Counted from the first letter of the stretch, positions 17,879 to 27,270 are shown. The stretch is 64,000 nt of DNA from Sinomonas mesophila (GCF_001999765.1 NZ_MTIC01000008.1:1-64000), one strand, 5' to 3'. Translations and numbers: made by a program. Notes: a model not told the origin generated them from the sequence alone.

Positions 17879-17884
17879 CTTATA
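17879..17884 (-). promoter_or_regulatory. Putative -10 box TATAAG of the type B LuxR gene
   Basis: On the minus strand the sequence TTGTTATAAGAGCG gives TATAAG, the best -10 match in this GC-rich gap, about 58 bases before the ATG at 17821. It lies next to the AT-rich dyad AACAAGCGTTTGTT (17884-17897 on the plus strand), a possible operator. No good -35 is visible. Confidence 0.4.
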
Positions 17885-17915
17885 ACAAGCGTTTGTTTGC
17901 CGTTCGCGGGGAATT

Positions 17916-18009
17916 CAAGTACTCGCCCGCGGGGGCCAAGTAGTTGGCCGAGGGATGCGCTGCGTACACCCCCGGCGCCCGCAAGTACCCGGCATCCCGA
18001 GTACTCGCC
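17916..18009. promoter_or_regulatory. Cluster of four related GTACTC-type motifs
   Basis: Between sufU and the type B LuxR promoter lie CAAGTACTCGCC (17916-17927), CAAGTAGTTGGCC (17937-17949), CAAGTACCCGGC (17982-17993) and CGAGTACTCGCC (17998-18009). The shared core is (A/G)AGTACTCG. Two copies include most or all of the palindrome GAGTACTC. Spacing of the first and last copies from their neighbours is 21 and 16 bases, that is, roughly whole or 1.5 helical turns. The binding protein is unknown. LuxR autoregulation is the natural guess. Confidence 0.45.
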
Positions 18010-18026
18010 TCCGGGCACCGAGGTGG

Positions 18027-18512
18027 CTAGTCCTCTGCCCGCGCCTGCCGCGCGGCGTCCTCCGCCGCGACCCACGCGAGCATCGCGCACTTGACCCGGG
18101 CCGCGTAGCGCGAAACGCCCTCGAACGCGGCCGCGTCCCCGAGGACCTCGGGATCCGCCTGCACAGCCCCGCGAGAGCGGAGCATGTCGCGGAACGCGGC
18201 CACGAGCTCGTCGAATTCCCCGAGACCGGCCCCCTCGGCGAGGCCGTGGAGCACGGAGGCCGAGGCCATCGAAATCGAGCACCCCTGCCCCTCCCAGCGC
18301 AGGCTGCGGATCGCGCCGTCGGACACCTCGACGCGCACCGTGACCTCGTCGCCGCACACGGGGTTGAGCTGGTGCGACTGCCCGACACCCGGAACGGGGA
18401 GTTCGCCGGCACTGCCGGGGGCCACGCTCCCGGTCGAGGCGTCGAGGCCGCTTCCGTGGCGGGCCTTGGCATGCTCGAGGATGAGCTGCTGGTAGAGCGA
18501 GTCGAGGCTCAT
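18027..18512 (-). CDS. sufU: SufU-type iron-sulfur cluster assembly sulfurtransferase
   Basis: The product is 161 residues. The three conserved cysteines are visible in LNPVCGDEV, GQGCSISMASASVL and RVKCAML, with the Asp of the CGD motif that helps bind zinc. SufU accepts persulfide sulfur from SufS and passes it to the SUF scaffold. The region before CGD carries an extra Gly/Pro/Ser-rich insert of roughly 20 residues compared with Bacillus SufU. The ATG at 18512 shares one base with the sufS stop (TGATG), so the two are translationally coupled. The pair is flanked on both sides by giant LuxR regulators, which is unusual. Confidence 0.93.
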   Translation of the reverse strand: MSLDSLYQQLILEHAKARHGSGLDASTGSVAPGSAGELPVPGVGQSHQLNPVCGDEVTVRVEVSDGAIRSLRWEGQGCSISMASASVLHGLAEGAGLGEFDELVAAFRDMLRSRGAVQADPEVLGDAAAFEGVSRYAARVKCAMLAWVAAEDAARQARAED

Positions 18513-19855
18513 CAGGCCACCCCGAAGTAGGCGCGCACGTCGGCGAGGGCGTCCAGGAAGACGTCGACCTCCTCGGTGGTCGTGTACAGGTAGGCGCTCG
18601 CGCGGGTCGACGCCGTGAGACCGAGCCGGCGGTGCAGCGGCTGCGCGCAGTGGTGCCCCACGCGGACGGCGACGCCGCGGCTGTCGAGGTACTGGCCGAC
18701 GTCGTGCGCGTGCACGCCGTCGACGTCGAACGCGGCGAGCCCGATCCGGCCCTTTCCATGCCACTCCTCGCCCGGCCCGGGCCCAAGGAGCCGCACGCCG
18801 TCCATCCCAGCGATCCCCTCGGCGAGGCGCTCGCCGAGCTGCGCCTCCCGGGCGTGGATCCGGTCCATGCCCGTGTGCGCGAGGTAGTCGACGGCGGCCG
18901 CGAAGGCGATCGCCTGGGAAATGCGCTGCGTGCCCGCCTCGAACCGCTGGGGCGCGGGCAGGTACTCGGCGCGCTCCATCGTCACGGTCGTGATCATGGA
19001 CCCGCCCACAAGGAACGGCGGGAGCGCGTCGAGGAGCTCACGGCGCCCGTACAGGGCGCCGATGCCCGTCGGGGCGAGCATCTTGTGCCCCGAGAACACC
19101 GCGAAGTCGACGTCGAGGGCCCTCAGGTCCAGAGCCAGGTGCGGCGCGGACTGGCACGCGTCGAGGACCACGAGGGCGCCGGCGCGACGCGCGAGCGCGA
19201 CGAGCTCCCCGACCGGGGCCACGGTGCCGAGGACGTTCGAGGTGTGCGCGAAGGCGACGACGCGCGTGCGCGGCCCGATGACGGAGGCGGCGTCCTCGAG
19301 GCGGAGGCGGCCCGCATCGTCCACGGGGATCCAGCGCAGCGTCGCGCCCGTGCGGAAGGCGAGCTCCTGCCACGGGATGAGGTTCGCGTGGTGCTCGAGC
19401 TCGGTCACGACGATCTCGTCGCCCGGCCCGAGCGCGAGCCGGCGCGTCTCGGCCCCGCCGCGGCCGCGCTCGGCCCACACCGTGGCCGTCGCGAGGGACT
19501 GGGCGACGAGGTTGACGGCCTCGGTCGCGTTCGACGTCCACACGAGCTCGTCGGGGTCCACGCCCACGAACGCGGCGACCGCGGCCCGGGCGTCCTCGAA
19601 GGCCTCCGTCGCGCGAACCGCGAGCTCGTGCGCCCCCCGGTGCACGGCGGCGTTGCGCTGCTCGTAGAACTCCTGCTCGGATTCGAGGACGCTGCGAGGC
19701 TTCTGGCTCGTGGCGCCCGAGTCGAGGTACACCAGCGGGTGGCCGTTGACCTCCTGGGCGAGCGCGGGGAAGTCGTTCCGGATGCGCTCCACCTCGGCGT
19801 CGTCGAGTGCCGGCTGTGCGTGCTGCAGGGTGCTCGGTGTCTTCACCAGGGCCAC
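18512..19855 (-). CDS. sufS: SufS-type cysteine desulfurase
   Basis: A 447-residue group II PLP cysteine desulfurase that releases sulfur from cysteine for Fe-S assembly. Landmarks are VYLDSGATSQKP, ELEHHANLIPW, LDACQSAPH, the PLP lysine in SGHKMLAPTGIG and the catalytic cysteine in RVGHHCAQPLHR. The frame is open to 19981. I preferred the GTG at 19855 because AAGGAG stands eight bases upstream and the protein then begins just before the fold. It is followed by sufU with a one-base overlap. The other suf genes are not in the window. Confidence 0.93.
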   Translation of the reverse strand: MALVKTPSTLQHAQPALDDAEVERIRNDFPALAQEVNGHPLVYLDSGATSQKPRSVLESEQEFYEQRNAAVHRGAHELAVRATEAFEDARAAVAAFVGVDPDELVWTSNATEAVNLVAQSLATATVWAERGRGGAETRRLALGPGDEIVVTELEHHANLIPWQELAFRTGATLRWIPVDDAGRLRLEDAASVIGPRTRVVAFAHTSNVLGTVAPVGELVALARRAGALVVLDACQSAPHLALDLRALDVDFAVFSGHKMLAPTGIGALYGRRELLDALPPFLVGGSMITTVTMERAEYLPAPQRFEAGTQRISQAIAFAAAVDYLAHTGMDRIHAREAQLGERLAEGIAGMDGVRLLGPGPGEEWHGKGRIGLAAFDVDGVHAHDVGQYLDSRGVAVRVGHHCAQPLHRRLGLTASTRASAYLYTTTEEVDVFLDALADVRAYFGVA

Positions 19856-19912
19856 GGCTGGGGCTCCTTCGCGGGACGGATCGAGGCTGCCTGGGACAGC
19901 CTGCGGCGAATA

Positions 19913-19930
19913 CGGCACGTGGGCGTGCCG
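19913..19930. promoter_or_regulatory. Dyad CGGCAC-N6-GTGCCG upstream of sufS
   Basis: A perfect 6-base dyad with a GTGGGC spacer lies about 58 bases before the sufS GTG, where an Fe-S-sensing repressor (SufR or Rrf2 class) could bind. The factor is not identified. Confidence 0.3.
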
Positions 19931-19984
19931 CAATTCATTGTCCCATGGGGGTGAGGGCGCGGCCTCACGGGGCTCGCGCACCAG

Positions 19985-20047
19985 AGAGCCGGCGACGGCT
20001 GGGGGGAGGAACCTTGGTCTCGGGGAGGTTCCGACGTCGCCGGCTCT
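19985..20047. terminator. Nested hairpin between the LuxR gene and sufS
   Basis: The outer arms 19985-19997 and 20035-20047 pair perfectly over 13 bases. Inside, GGAACC (20008-20013) pairs with GGTTCC (20027-20032). It lies about 190 bases past the stop of the LuxR gene at 20238 and 130 bases before sufS, so it may end the LuxR transcript or shape a sufS leader. The whole 19856-20237 gap (382 bases) otherwise holds only motifs, no gene. Confidence 0.5.
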
Positions 20048-20128
20048 GTCCTGGGGAGCCTGTAGCCAGCGTGACTTGGGCTACTGGGACAACTCTGTCA
20101 CCCGCCGGAGGGGCCCCGCACGGGTAGT

Positions 20129-20192
20129 CAGTACTCGTGTTTGGAACGTCGCGGGGGACGCGACTACTTGGGTACGCGCGGCGTGTACTCGG
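20129..20192. promoter_or_regulatory. GTACTC-type motif cluster 3' of the type A LuxR gene
   Basis: CAGTACTCGTG (20129-20139), CGACTACTTGGGTACGC (20161-20177) and TGTACTCGG (20184-20192) repeat the motif seen at 17916-18009. They lie upstream of sufS and just past the end of the LuxR gene at 20238. This could be an operator for sufSU or part of a 3' element. Confidence 0.4.
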
Positions 20193-20237
20193 TTTGCGAA
20201 CGGAGCCGTCCCGACCCGCGCCAGTGGGGCCCGCCCG

Positions 20238-23057
20238 TCAGCCCGAGAGCATGCTGAACGCGGGGGCGAGCTGCTCCCGCCGCGTCACCCCGAGCTTCGC
20301 GTAGGCGCGGTACAGGTGCCCCTCGACGGTGCGCACCGAGACGGTGAGGCGCTCGGCGATCTCGCGGTCGCTCAGCCCCGCCGCAGCGAGCGCGGCGATC
20401 TGCCGCTCGCGCCGCGTGAGCGTCTTGGTCTCGGTCGCGGCGGCCGCGGCCCCCTCCTCGCCCAGCTCCGCGTCGCACTCGGCCTTCGCGGTCCATGCGG
20501 CCTTCGCCTCGCTGCGGCGCAGGTTCCGGTCGAGCACGCGCGAGGCCTCGGCGAAGCACTCACGGGCGTAGCGGATCGCGCCGACCGCCCGCAGCCACTC
20601 GCCCGTCTCCAGCAGGACCTCCGGCGTCCCGTCCGCGAGCGCCACGGCCAGCCGCCCCACGAGGTCTGGCCACGGGCCGCGCACGGCGCGCGCGGCCGCG
20701 AGCAATTCGTCGAACCGGTCCCTGCCCCCTGATTCGAACCAGAGGACCTCCGCCTGGAGCTCGACGTCGGCGCGCCCGCTCTCCGCGGCGTCACGGATGC
20801 AGTCGGCGAGGGCCTCTCGCGACTCCTCGGCGGGATTGACCACGAGCTCCGCCGCCGCGGCGAACACGCCCACGAGCGGGCGCAGGAACGCCGTCGTCGG
20901 CCGCTCGGGATCGAGCGCGTCGAGCAGGAGCGCCTCGGCGTCGTCGCGGTGGCCCAGGAGCGCGCCCGCGTAGGCGGCGATCGCCGCCGTGACGCACAGG
21001 ACCTGTTGGGGGTCCCGCTCGCGGAGGCTGTCCACGGCGGGGACGAGCCGGGCCCACGCCTCGGCGTGCTTACCCTGGCGCAGGAGCGCGAGCCCGCGGC
21101 CGGACTCGGCGGCCGCGCCGACGGAGATGAGGCCCGCGTTGGATTCGGAGAGGAAGCGGCCGAGGGCGCGGTCGGCGGCCGCCCACTCCCCCGCCGCGCA
21201 CGCGGCGAGGACGAAGCGGGCCGCCGCGAACCCGACGACGAACGGGTGCTCGGCACCGCCGACGGCGAGCCTCTCGAGCGCTGCCGCGACGACGGCCATG
21301 CCGCGGTGGGGCTCGCCGCGAGCGACGAGCAGCTCCGCCATGAGCGTGGCCCGCAGGACGTCCGCCGTGGCGTCGCCCTCCGGCGGTCCGTCGGCGGACG
21401 GTCTCTCAGCGGACGGTCTCTCGGCGGCGACGGGCACCCGTTCGGCGCCGGGACCGTCGCCGTCCTCCTCGAGCCACACGGCCACGTCCCGGTAGTCCCC
21501 CGCGAGGGTGTCCGCGAGGACCATGAGGAGACGCCCGACGGCGGCGGAGCCACCATCGACGGCGGAGCCACCGCCGACGGCAGAGCCACCGCCGACGGCA
21601 GAGCCACCGCCGACGGCGGAGCCACCCCCGACGGCCGTCGAGGCCGGGCCGCCGGCGTCGTCCGCCCCCCGCGGCCCGGCCTCGACGGCCGTCGCGACGA
21701 GCTCCTCCGCGTCCCGCCTGATCGCGGCCGGGTCATGGCCGAGCGCCGAGCGGCTCACGGCCCACAGGAGGCAGCCCGCGAGCCCCGGACGGACGCGCCC
21801 GTCGCGCCGTACTGACGGCTCGAGCATGGCGGCGGCCTCTGCGTACCGCCCGCGGTTGTAGGCCACGCACCCGAGGACCTCCTGGGCCGCGCCGCGCAGC
21901 TCCGGGTCCTGAACGGCGCCGGCCGCACGCACGGCGAGGGAGTTCTCGAAGAGGCGGACCGAGAGCTCGGCGGCCTTGAGCAGGGTCGCGTCGTCCATCC
22001 CGAAGCCGCAGTCGAGGGCCCACGAGACCGCCCGCAGGAGGCCCTCGGCCGTCGCCGTCTGCTGCGTCACGTACCCGGTCGCATACTGACGCAGCTGCAC
22101 CGAGCGGGCGAGCGGGATGAGCTTGACCATCGCGTCCCCGTACATCGGGTGGCGGAGGCGCAGGACGCCGTCGGGGCCGTCCGGCGGCCGGATGATGCGC
22201 TTGGCCACGAGCTGGCGGACGACGTCGGGACCGCAGTGGCGCTCGACGAGCTCGAGCGGCGCCGGCTCGGCCACGACGATGAGGCTCAGGGCATCGCGCT
22301 CCTGCGGCGTGAGGCGCGTGAGCTGTTCCCGGGCGAGCCCCACGAGCCCGTCTCCCCGGCGCGTGAGCTCGCCGGTGAGGACCCACGTGCCGCCGCGCAG
22401 TTCGAGCGAGCCGGCACGCCGGGCCTCGTCGACAAGCTGGCCGAGCACGAGCGGATTGCCCTCCGACTCCCGCCAGAACAGCTGCACGACCGAGGGAAGG
22501 AAGCGGCCCAGGAGCGTCGACTCGAGGTACTCGGTGGCCTCCTCGAGGGTCAGCGGCGCGAGGTCGACGCGTTCGACGCCGCCGTCGAGCCAGAGTTCGA
22601 GGAGCGGCCTGGGCAGGGCCGCGCCGCTCGGGGAGGCGATGATGGCCTTGGCCCAGCGCGCGCCGAGGAGCTCCGCGACGATCTCGCTCGAGGCGGAGTC
22701 GAGCTCGTGGGCGTCGTCGATGACGAGCAGGAGCTCGTGCTGGCGGCCCCGCCGCAGCGTCTCGACCTCGCGCCAGAAGGCCCGCAGCACCGCCACGCGC
22801 GAATCGGCCTGCTCGGCGGGGAGGCCCCCCAGGAACGGGGCGAGGACCCCGAACGGGACCTTGCCCAGAGCCGGGCTGCCGTGGATGCGCAGCGGCTCCA
22901 TCTCGTCCCCGAGCGCCCTGGCCGCCGCCTCGAGCAGCACCGACTTGCCCGCGCCCGACTCGCCCATGACGAGCACCGCCGCCGTCCCACGCCGGCGCAG
23001 CATCTCCGCGCAGTGATCCGTGTCCTTGGTCCGCCCGAAGGTTCGTTCCGTCTTCAT
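20238..23057 (-). CDS. LAL-type LuxR-family transcriptional regulator, type A (canonical Walker motifs)
   Basis: The product is 939 residues. Walker A is GESGAGKS at 32-39 and Walker [13 protein letters not shown] at 109-120, both intact. A helical middle domain carries a low-complexity AVGGGS hexapeptide repeat at about 476-505. The C-terminal LuxR HTH is at about 880-939 ([20 protein letters not shown]). It begins 10 bases after the stop of the type B gene, with GAGGGG overlapping that stop, so the pair is co-transcribed. Order, spacing and domain type mirror the pair at 12330-17821. The ligand and targets are unknown. Proximity to sufS suggests but does not prove control of it. Confidence 0.88.
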   Translation of the reverse strand: MKTERTFGRTKDTDHCAEMLRRRGTAAVLVMGESGAGKSVLLEAAARALGDEMEPLRIHGSPALGKVPFGVLAPFLGGLPAEQADSRVAVLRAFWREVETLRRGRQHELLLVIDDAHELDSASSEIVAELLGARWAKAIIASPSGAALPRPLLELWLDGGVERVDLAPLTLEEATEYLESTLLGRFLPSVVQLFWRESEGNPLVLGQLVDEARRAGSLELRGGTWVLTGELTRRGDGLVGLAREQLTRLTPQERDALSLIVVAEPAPLELVERHCGPDVVRQLVAKRIIRPPDGPDGVLRLRHPMYGDAMVKLIPLARSVQLRQYATGYVTQQTATAEGLLRAVSWALDCGFGMDDATLLKAAELSVRLFENSLAVRAAGAVQDPELRGAAQEVLGCVAYNRGRYAEAAAMLEPSVRRDGRVRPGLAGCLLWAVSRSALGHDPAAIRRDAEELVATAVEAGPRGADDAGGPASTAVGGGSAVGGGSAVGGGSAVGGGSAVDGGSAAVGRLLMVLADTLAGDYRDVAVWLEEDGDGPGAERVPVAAERPSAERPSADGPPEGDATADVLRATLMAELLVARGEPHRGMAVVAAALERLAVGGAEHPFVVGFAAARFVLAACAAGEWAAADRALGRFLSESNAGLISVGAAAESGRGLALLRQGKHAEAWARLVPAVDSLRERDPQQVLCVTAAIAAYAGALLGHRDDAEALLLDALDPERPTTAFLRPLVGVFAAAAELVVNPAEESREALADCIRDAAESGRADVELQAEVLWFESGGRDRFDELLAAARAVRGPWPDLVGRLAVALADGTPEVLLETGEWLRAVGAIRYARECFAEASRVLDRNLRRSEAKAAWTAKAECDAELGEEGAAAAATETKTLTRRERQIAALAAAGLSDREIAERLTVSVRTVEGHLYRAYAKLGVTRREQLAPAFSMLSG
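21543..21632. repeat. Five tandem copies of an 18-base unit inside the LuxR gene
   Basis: The unit is close to GGCGGAGCCACCGCCGAC on the plus strand and encodes Ala-Val-Gly-Gly-Gly-Ser steps. Copies differ by one or two bases, so the array is young. It encodes a flexible linker in the middle domain. A change of copy number keeps frame and would vary linker length between strains. Confidence 0.9.
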
Positions 23058-23067
23058 CGCCGCCCCC

Positions 23068-25785
23068 TCACAGCACCTCTGAGAGCTCGGTGCGCGTCGA
23101 CACCGCGAGCTTCGCGAACACTTGGTAGAGGTGCCCTTCGACCGTGCGCACGCTCAGCCCCAGGTCCTCGGCAATCTGCCGGTTGGACGTGCCGCGCGCG
23201 GCGAGGATCGCGACCTCGCGCTCGCGCACGGTCAGCACGGGCAGGGCGCGGCTCGGCACGACCGGCAGCACGGGCACCCGACCGGCGAGCCGGTCGAGGC
23301 GCGCCTGCATGATGCGGGCGGCCACGGCGTCCTCGGAGGCACGCGAGCAGTCGATGCCGACGGCGACGCAGCGGGCCTCGAGCGAGTCGAGCTCGAGGCT
23401 CGCGGCGATGTCGGCGGCGCCCGTGAGGTCCGGAAGGCTGCCCGTGCGGCTCCCGCGTGCGAGCAGCAGGCCGAGCTTCGCGAAGGCGCCCTGGCGGTGG
23501 GTGCACACGTCCTCGAGGAGCTCGAGCACGTCCTCACCCGCCCCGACGCTCGCGCCCACGAGCTTGACCCCGGCCCTGGTCCAGCGCTCCTTGCGGATGT
23601 CCTCGCGCGCGGACTCGATGAGCCGGCCCGCGGCGTCCGCGTCGCCGATCCAGTGGCGGGCCATCTCGGCGCAGAACTCGATCGAGGCCTGCGTCGCGTA
23701 GCTGCACACGCCGGACCACGAGTCGAGCTTCGCGAGGTATTGACGCGCCGAGGCGGCCTCGCCCTGCTGCGCGTAGGCGAGGGCGGTGGCCGCGTAGGCG
23801 GAGCCGAGCGTGTTGAGGACGGGGTACTGCTCGAGCATCGCGATCGCGGACAGGAGCGAGGGCACGGCCTCGTGGCCGCGGCCCGCATAGACATAGGCGA
23901 TGCCGATCCCGAGCTCGACGGCCGCTCCCATGCTCTTGGTCCTGGCCAGGGGCCACGACGGCGAGCCCCGCAGGAGCGCGAGGCACTGGCGCCAGTGCCC
24001 GTTGAGCAGCAAGACGCTGAACCCGCGCACGGAGAACTCCTGGCGGGCCCGGGCGGCGCCGAGCGAGGTGTCGAGCTCGCTCGCGACCTCGTGCATGAGC
24101 GCGAGGCCCTCCTGCTCGCGCCCCATGACGGTGCGGGCCTCCATGAGGATGCACTGGAAGACGACCCGCAGCTCGGGGTTGGCCACCTCTGGGGCGGCGA
24201 CCACCGCCTCGAGCCGGTCGATGATCTCCGCGAACTCTCCGATGAACGCGAAGTGCTCGAACTCGGCCAGGTCCAGGATCTCGGCCGCACGCCTCAGCTC
24301 GAGGCCGTCGGTTTCCCTGGCCGTGGCGCGGACCGTCAGCGCGGCCCTCGCCTCGTCGATCATCGCCGGGATGCTCTTGCTGGAGCCCTCGATCCACGAC
24401 ATGGACTCGGCGCGCGCTGCCACGTAGCGCGCGAGGTCGGACGGGGACTCGGCCTCGAGCTCAGCCTCGGTGACCTCGTCGAGGTAGGCGAGCGCCTGGC
24501 GCGGGAGCTGGAGGATCTGCGACGCGCGGGCGCGGAGCCGCTGGACCATCCCCCAGGAGCCGGGTTCGCGCTCGACCCCCTCCAGGCACTCGAGCGCGAA
24601 CTGGGGGTCGAAGAGGCGCAGCGACGCGGACGCCGCTGCAATGGCGTGGCGGACGGGCAGGATCGCATGGCACTCGCGGGTCCACGCGGCGAAGCCCAGA
24701 AGCTCGACGGTCGAGAGGACCTCGAGCGGCGGCGTGCTGTCGCCGAGGAGCATCTGGCGCAGCTGGCGCCGCCGCGGCACCGAGAGCCAGCCGCGCACGA
24801 CGTCGCCGACGAACGGGTCGGTGAGCGAGACCGAGTGCCGCCCTCCCTCGTCGACCGTGATGAGGCCGGACTCGTCCATGTCCGCCACGACCGCGGGGCT
24901 GAAGACGGCGGTGAGCCCCTCGAGCGGCATCCGCCGGGCGCAGGCGAGTGCCTCGATGACGGTCTGCACCTCGGCGGGCTCGCGCTCGAGGCGCGCGCGC
25001 ACGAGGTCGTCGAGCTGCCGGCTCCCGCTCGTGTCTGCGTGGGGCGCGAGGGTCCACACGCCGTTGGCGGGGCGCAGGCCGCCCGTCTCGAGGAGCTCGG
25101 AGACGCTCAGCAGCAGGATCTGCGGGTTGCCGCGGGAGAGGGCGTGCAACTGCAGGCCGACGGTCCTCGGCACGAGCCCGCCGAGCAGTTCGCCGACCGC
25201 CTCGAGCGTCGCCTCCGGGGAGATCGCGGTGAGCGGGATGTCCCGCAGGCGATCCTCGGTGAGCATCCAGTGGAAGTCAGGCGGGAGGTCGCTCGTCCGG
25301 TCCGCGACGATGACGAGCTTCGCCGTCCCCGTGATCATGATGTTGATGAGGGTCGCGGTGCTGAGCTCGTCGAGGTTGTTGGCCGTCTCGAGGGCGAGGA
25401 CCGTCTGCTTGCCGCCGGCGTCAGCGGCGAGGATCTGCAGGATCCCCCGCATCGTCGAGCCCGGATCGGCCTGGGCATCGGGAGGCAGGCGCGCGAGCAG
25501 GAGGGCGAGCGCACCGTAGGGCGTCTCCCTCCCCACGATCGTGCTCCGCAGGCGCACCGCGTGCATCGAGCCCTCGACATCGGCGAGCAGGGCCGATGCG
25601 ACGGCGGACTTGCCGAGCGTGTTCTCCCCCGAGATGACGATCCCGTAGCTGCGGGGATCGGCCAGGACGGCGGCTCCCTGGGTGATCTCGCGATGGCGCA
25701 CGGTCCTGGCCCAGCGCAGCCTGTCACTCGCGCGCATCTTCGCGCCGCGGACCAGCTCATCGGCATCCGACAGGCCTGCTGCCAA
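23068..25785 (-). CDS. LAL-type LuxR-family regulator, type B (degenerate Walker B)
   Basis: A 905-residue protein from a TTG at 25785, chosen because GGAGGTGAT (25792-25800), a near-perfect ribosome site, stands six bases upstream. An ATG at 25851 would add 22 mostly basic residues. The P-loop is GENTLGKS, but the Walker B position reads [14 protein letters not shown], with Glu-Thr in place of the usual Asp-Asp/Glu. The C-terminal HTH is intact ([20 protein letters not shown]). [13 protein letters not shown] near the N-terminus, WTLAP in the middle and the HTH match the type B gene at 15041-17821. It leads a two-gene unit with the type A regulator. A dyad at 25878-25906 lies in its promoter gap. 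Confidence 0.86.
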   Translation of the reverse strand: MAAGLSDADELVRGAKMRASDRLRWARTVRHREITQGAAVLADPRSYGIVISGENTLGKSAVASALLADVEGSMHAVRLRSTIVGRETPYGALALLLARLPPDAQADPGSTMRGILQILAADAGGKQTVLALETANNLDELSTATLINIMITGTAKLVIVADRTSDLPPDFHWMLTEDRLRDIPLTAISPEATLEAVGELLGGLVPRTVGLQLHALSRGNPQILLLSVSELLETGGLRPANGVWTLAPHADTSGSRQLDDLVRARLEREPAEVQTVIEALACARRMPLEGLTAVFSPAVVADMDESGLITVDEGGRHSVSLTDPFVGDVVRGWLSVPRRRQLRQMLLGDSTPPLEVLSTVELLGFAAWTRECHAILPVRHAIAAASASLRLFDPQFALECLEGVEREPGSWGMVQRLRARASQILQLPRQALAYLDEVTEAELEAESPSDLARYVAARAESMSWIEGSSKSIPAMIDEARAALTVRATARETDGLELRRAAEILDLAEFEHFAFIGEFAEIIDRLEAVVAAPEVANPELRVVFQCILMEARTVMGREQEGLALMHEVASELDTSLGAARARQEFSVRGFSVLLLNGHWRQCLALLRGSPSWPLARTKSMGAAVELGIGIAYVYAGRGHEAVPSLLSAIAMLEQYPVLNTLGSAYAATALAYAQQGEAASARQYLAKLDSWSGVCSYATQASIEFCAEMARHWIGDADAAGRLIESAREDIRKERWTRAGVKLVGASVGAGEDVLELLEDVCTHRQGAFAKLGLLLARGSRTGSLPDLTGAADIAASLELDSLEARCVAVGIDCSRASEDAVAARIMQARLDRLAGRVPVLPVVPSRALPVLTVREREVAILAARGTSNRQIAEDLGLSVRTVEGHLYQVFAKLAVSTRTELSEVL

Positions 25786-25877
25786 ACCCTCATCACCTCC
25801 GCCCCCAGCGTCGGCACGTCTCCTCAGACGTCGCTGGGGGACACGATACATCGGGCCCTGCGACAGAGGCAGAGGCC

Positions 25878-25906
25878 ATGGTCACTACCGGACGGTAGCG
25901 CACCAT
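25878..25906. promoter_or_regulatory. Interrupted dyad in the pth/LuxR gap
   Basis: ATGGT (25878-25882) pairs with ACCAT (25902-25906), and CTACCG (25885-25890) with CGGTAG (25893-25898) around a GA centre. The dyad lies 29 bases past the pth stop and upstream of the type B LuxR gene. It may be an operator or a short terminator. It is not a GTACTC-type site. Confidence 0.4.
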
Positions 25907-25934
25907 GCGCGCAGGACGCCAGAACCTGGGAGGC

Positions 25935-26522
25935 TCAGCCCTTGGCAGGATGGAACTTTTGCTGTGCGGCGGGCAGGCCCTCGGTGAGGAGCATCTCGGC
26001 GGCGTCGGCCGCCTCGTCGAGGAGGAACGGCAGCTCCTTGCGCTCGGCCGCGCCGAAGTCCCGCAGCACGAAGTCGGCAGCGTCCATCCGGCCCGGCGGC
26101 CGGCCCACGCCCACGCGGACCCGCAGGTAGTCCTTCGTGCCGAGGGCCTTGGAGATGTCGCGGAGGCCGTTGTGGCCGCCCTCCCCTCCCCCGAGCTTGA
26201 GGCGGACCGTGTTGAAGGGGATGTCGAGCTCGTCGTGGACGGCCACGACGTGGTCGGGCGAGATGCCGTAGTACTTGGCGAGGGCCGAGGCGGGGCCGCC
26301 CGAGACGTTCATATAGGTGAGCGGCTTCGCGAGGACGACGCGCGGGCCGCCGATGCCGAGGCGCCCCTCGAGGACGGCCGCGCGGGCGCCCTTGTGCGAG
26401 GCGAACCTGCCGCCGACGCGGCCGGCCAGCTCGTCGAGCACCATCTGGCCCACGTTGTGGCGGTTCTGGCTGTACTCGGGCCCTGGGTTGCCCAGGCCCA
26501 CGACGAGCCACGTCTCAGTCAT
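25935..26522 (-). CDS. pth: Peptidyl-tRNA hydrolase
   Basis: A 195-residue enzyme that cleaves the ester bond of peptidyl-tRNA dropped from ribosomes. The N-terminus [20 protein letters not shown] holds the catalytic histidine. [12 protein letters not shown], the DELD motif (VHDELDIPF) and [10 protein letters not shown] are also present. Length is normal. It follows rplY with a hairpin between them, the usual order in Micrococcaceae. Confidence 0.97.
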   Translation of the reverse strand: MTETWLVVGLGNPGPEYSQNRHNVGQMVLDELAGRVGGRFASHKGARAAVLEGRLGIGGPRVVLAKPLTYMNVSGGPASALAKYYGISPDHVVAVHDELDIPFNTVRLKLGGGEGGHNGLRDISKALGTKDYLRVRVGVGRPPGRMDAADFVLRDFGAAERKELPFLLDEAADAAEMLLTEGLPAAQQKFHPAKG

Positions 26523-26554
26523 GTTCTCTCCTTGGACACTCGCCTGAGCGCAGA

Positions 26555-26586
26555 AGGCGGCCCGCCCCGGCTGGGACGGGCCGCCT
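26555..26586 (-). terminator. Hairpin between rplY and pth
   Basis: AGGCGGCCCG pairs perfectly with CGGGCCGCCT, with a further CCC/GGG pairing inside. On the minus strand TTCTG follows. It lies 37 bases past the rplY stop, so it should end or attenuate that transcript before pth. Confidence 0.6.
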
Positions 26587-26622
26587 CGAACGCTCGAAAC
26601 GCTCGATGCTCGAAACGAGAGA

Positions 26623-27237
26623 CTACTCGGCAGGAGCCTCGGCCGGGGCCTCCTCGGCTGCGGCCTCGGCCGCGGCCTCGGCGGGAGCCTCCTCCTCGGC
26701 CACCTCGAGAGCCTCGGAGACGTTGACCACGAGGGTCTCGGGGTCGGTCAGGAGCGTGACGCCCTGGGGCAGCACGATGTCCGAGGCGTGGACGTGCTGG
26801 CCGGCCTCGCGGCCCTCGATGCTGACCTCGAGGGCGGTCGGGAGGTGGGTGGCCTCGGCCTCGACCGAGACCGTGACGGCCTCCTGGTTGGCCACGGCGC
26901 CCGCGGCGACCTCGCCGTTGACGTGCACGGGGACGTCGACCGTGACCTTCTCGCCGCGGCGGACGGTGAGGAGGTCGATGTGCTCGATGGCCTGGCGGAC
27001 GGCGTTGCGCTGGATGTCCTTGACGATCGCAAGGTGCTCCTCGCCCGCGATGTCGAGGGTCAGGAGCGCGTTGGCGACGCGGACGGCGAGGGTGGTCTCG
27101 CGGCCCGGGAGGGCGACGTGGATCGGGTCGGCGCCGTGGCCGTAGATGACGGCGGGGATCTTGCCGGCGACGCGGGCGCGGCGGGCGTAGCCCTTGCCGA
27201 ATTCGGTGCGCAGCTCGGCTGCGAGCTTCTCGCTCAT
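26623..27237 (-). CDS. rplY: 50S ribosomal protein L25 (Ctc/TL5 type)
   Basis: The product is 204 residues: an L25 5S-rRNA-binding domain at residues 1-95 ([26 protein letters not shown]) followed by the TL5/CTC C-terminal beta domain. It ends in a repetitive Ala/Glu-rich tail made of [12 protein letters not shown] steps. The long form is usual in actinobacteria and is stress-linked in Bacillus. AAGGAG lies six bases before the ATG. The 130-base leader upstream contains a hairpin that could mimic 5S rRNA for autoregulation (inference). Confidence 0.96.
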   Translation of the reverse strand: MSEKLAAELRTEFGKGYARRARVAGKIPAVIYGHGADPIHVALPGRETTLAVRVANALLTLDIAGEEHLAIVKDIQRNAVRQAIEHIDLLTVRRGEKVTVDVPVHVNGEVAAGAVANQEAVTVSVEAEATHLPTALEVSIEGREAGQHVHASDIVLPQGVTLLTDPETLVVNVSEALEVAEEEAPAEAAAEAAAEEAPAEAPAE

Positions 27238-27270
27238 GAGGGTCTCCTTCGGTTCTTGAGTCGTTGGCGC

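Noticed and set aside
21543-21632. The 18-base repeats as a CRISPR array
   Set aside because: They are contiguous, in frame and encode a linker. There are no spacers.
23122-26130. A 1002-codon open frame on the plus strand
   Set aside because: It is antisense to the LuxR and pth genes, has no recognisable domain and is an artefact of GC-rich codon bias. The minus-strand products are clear.
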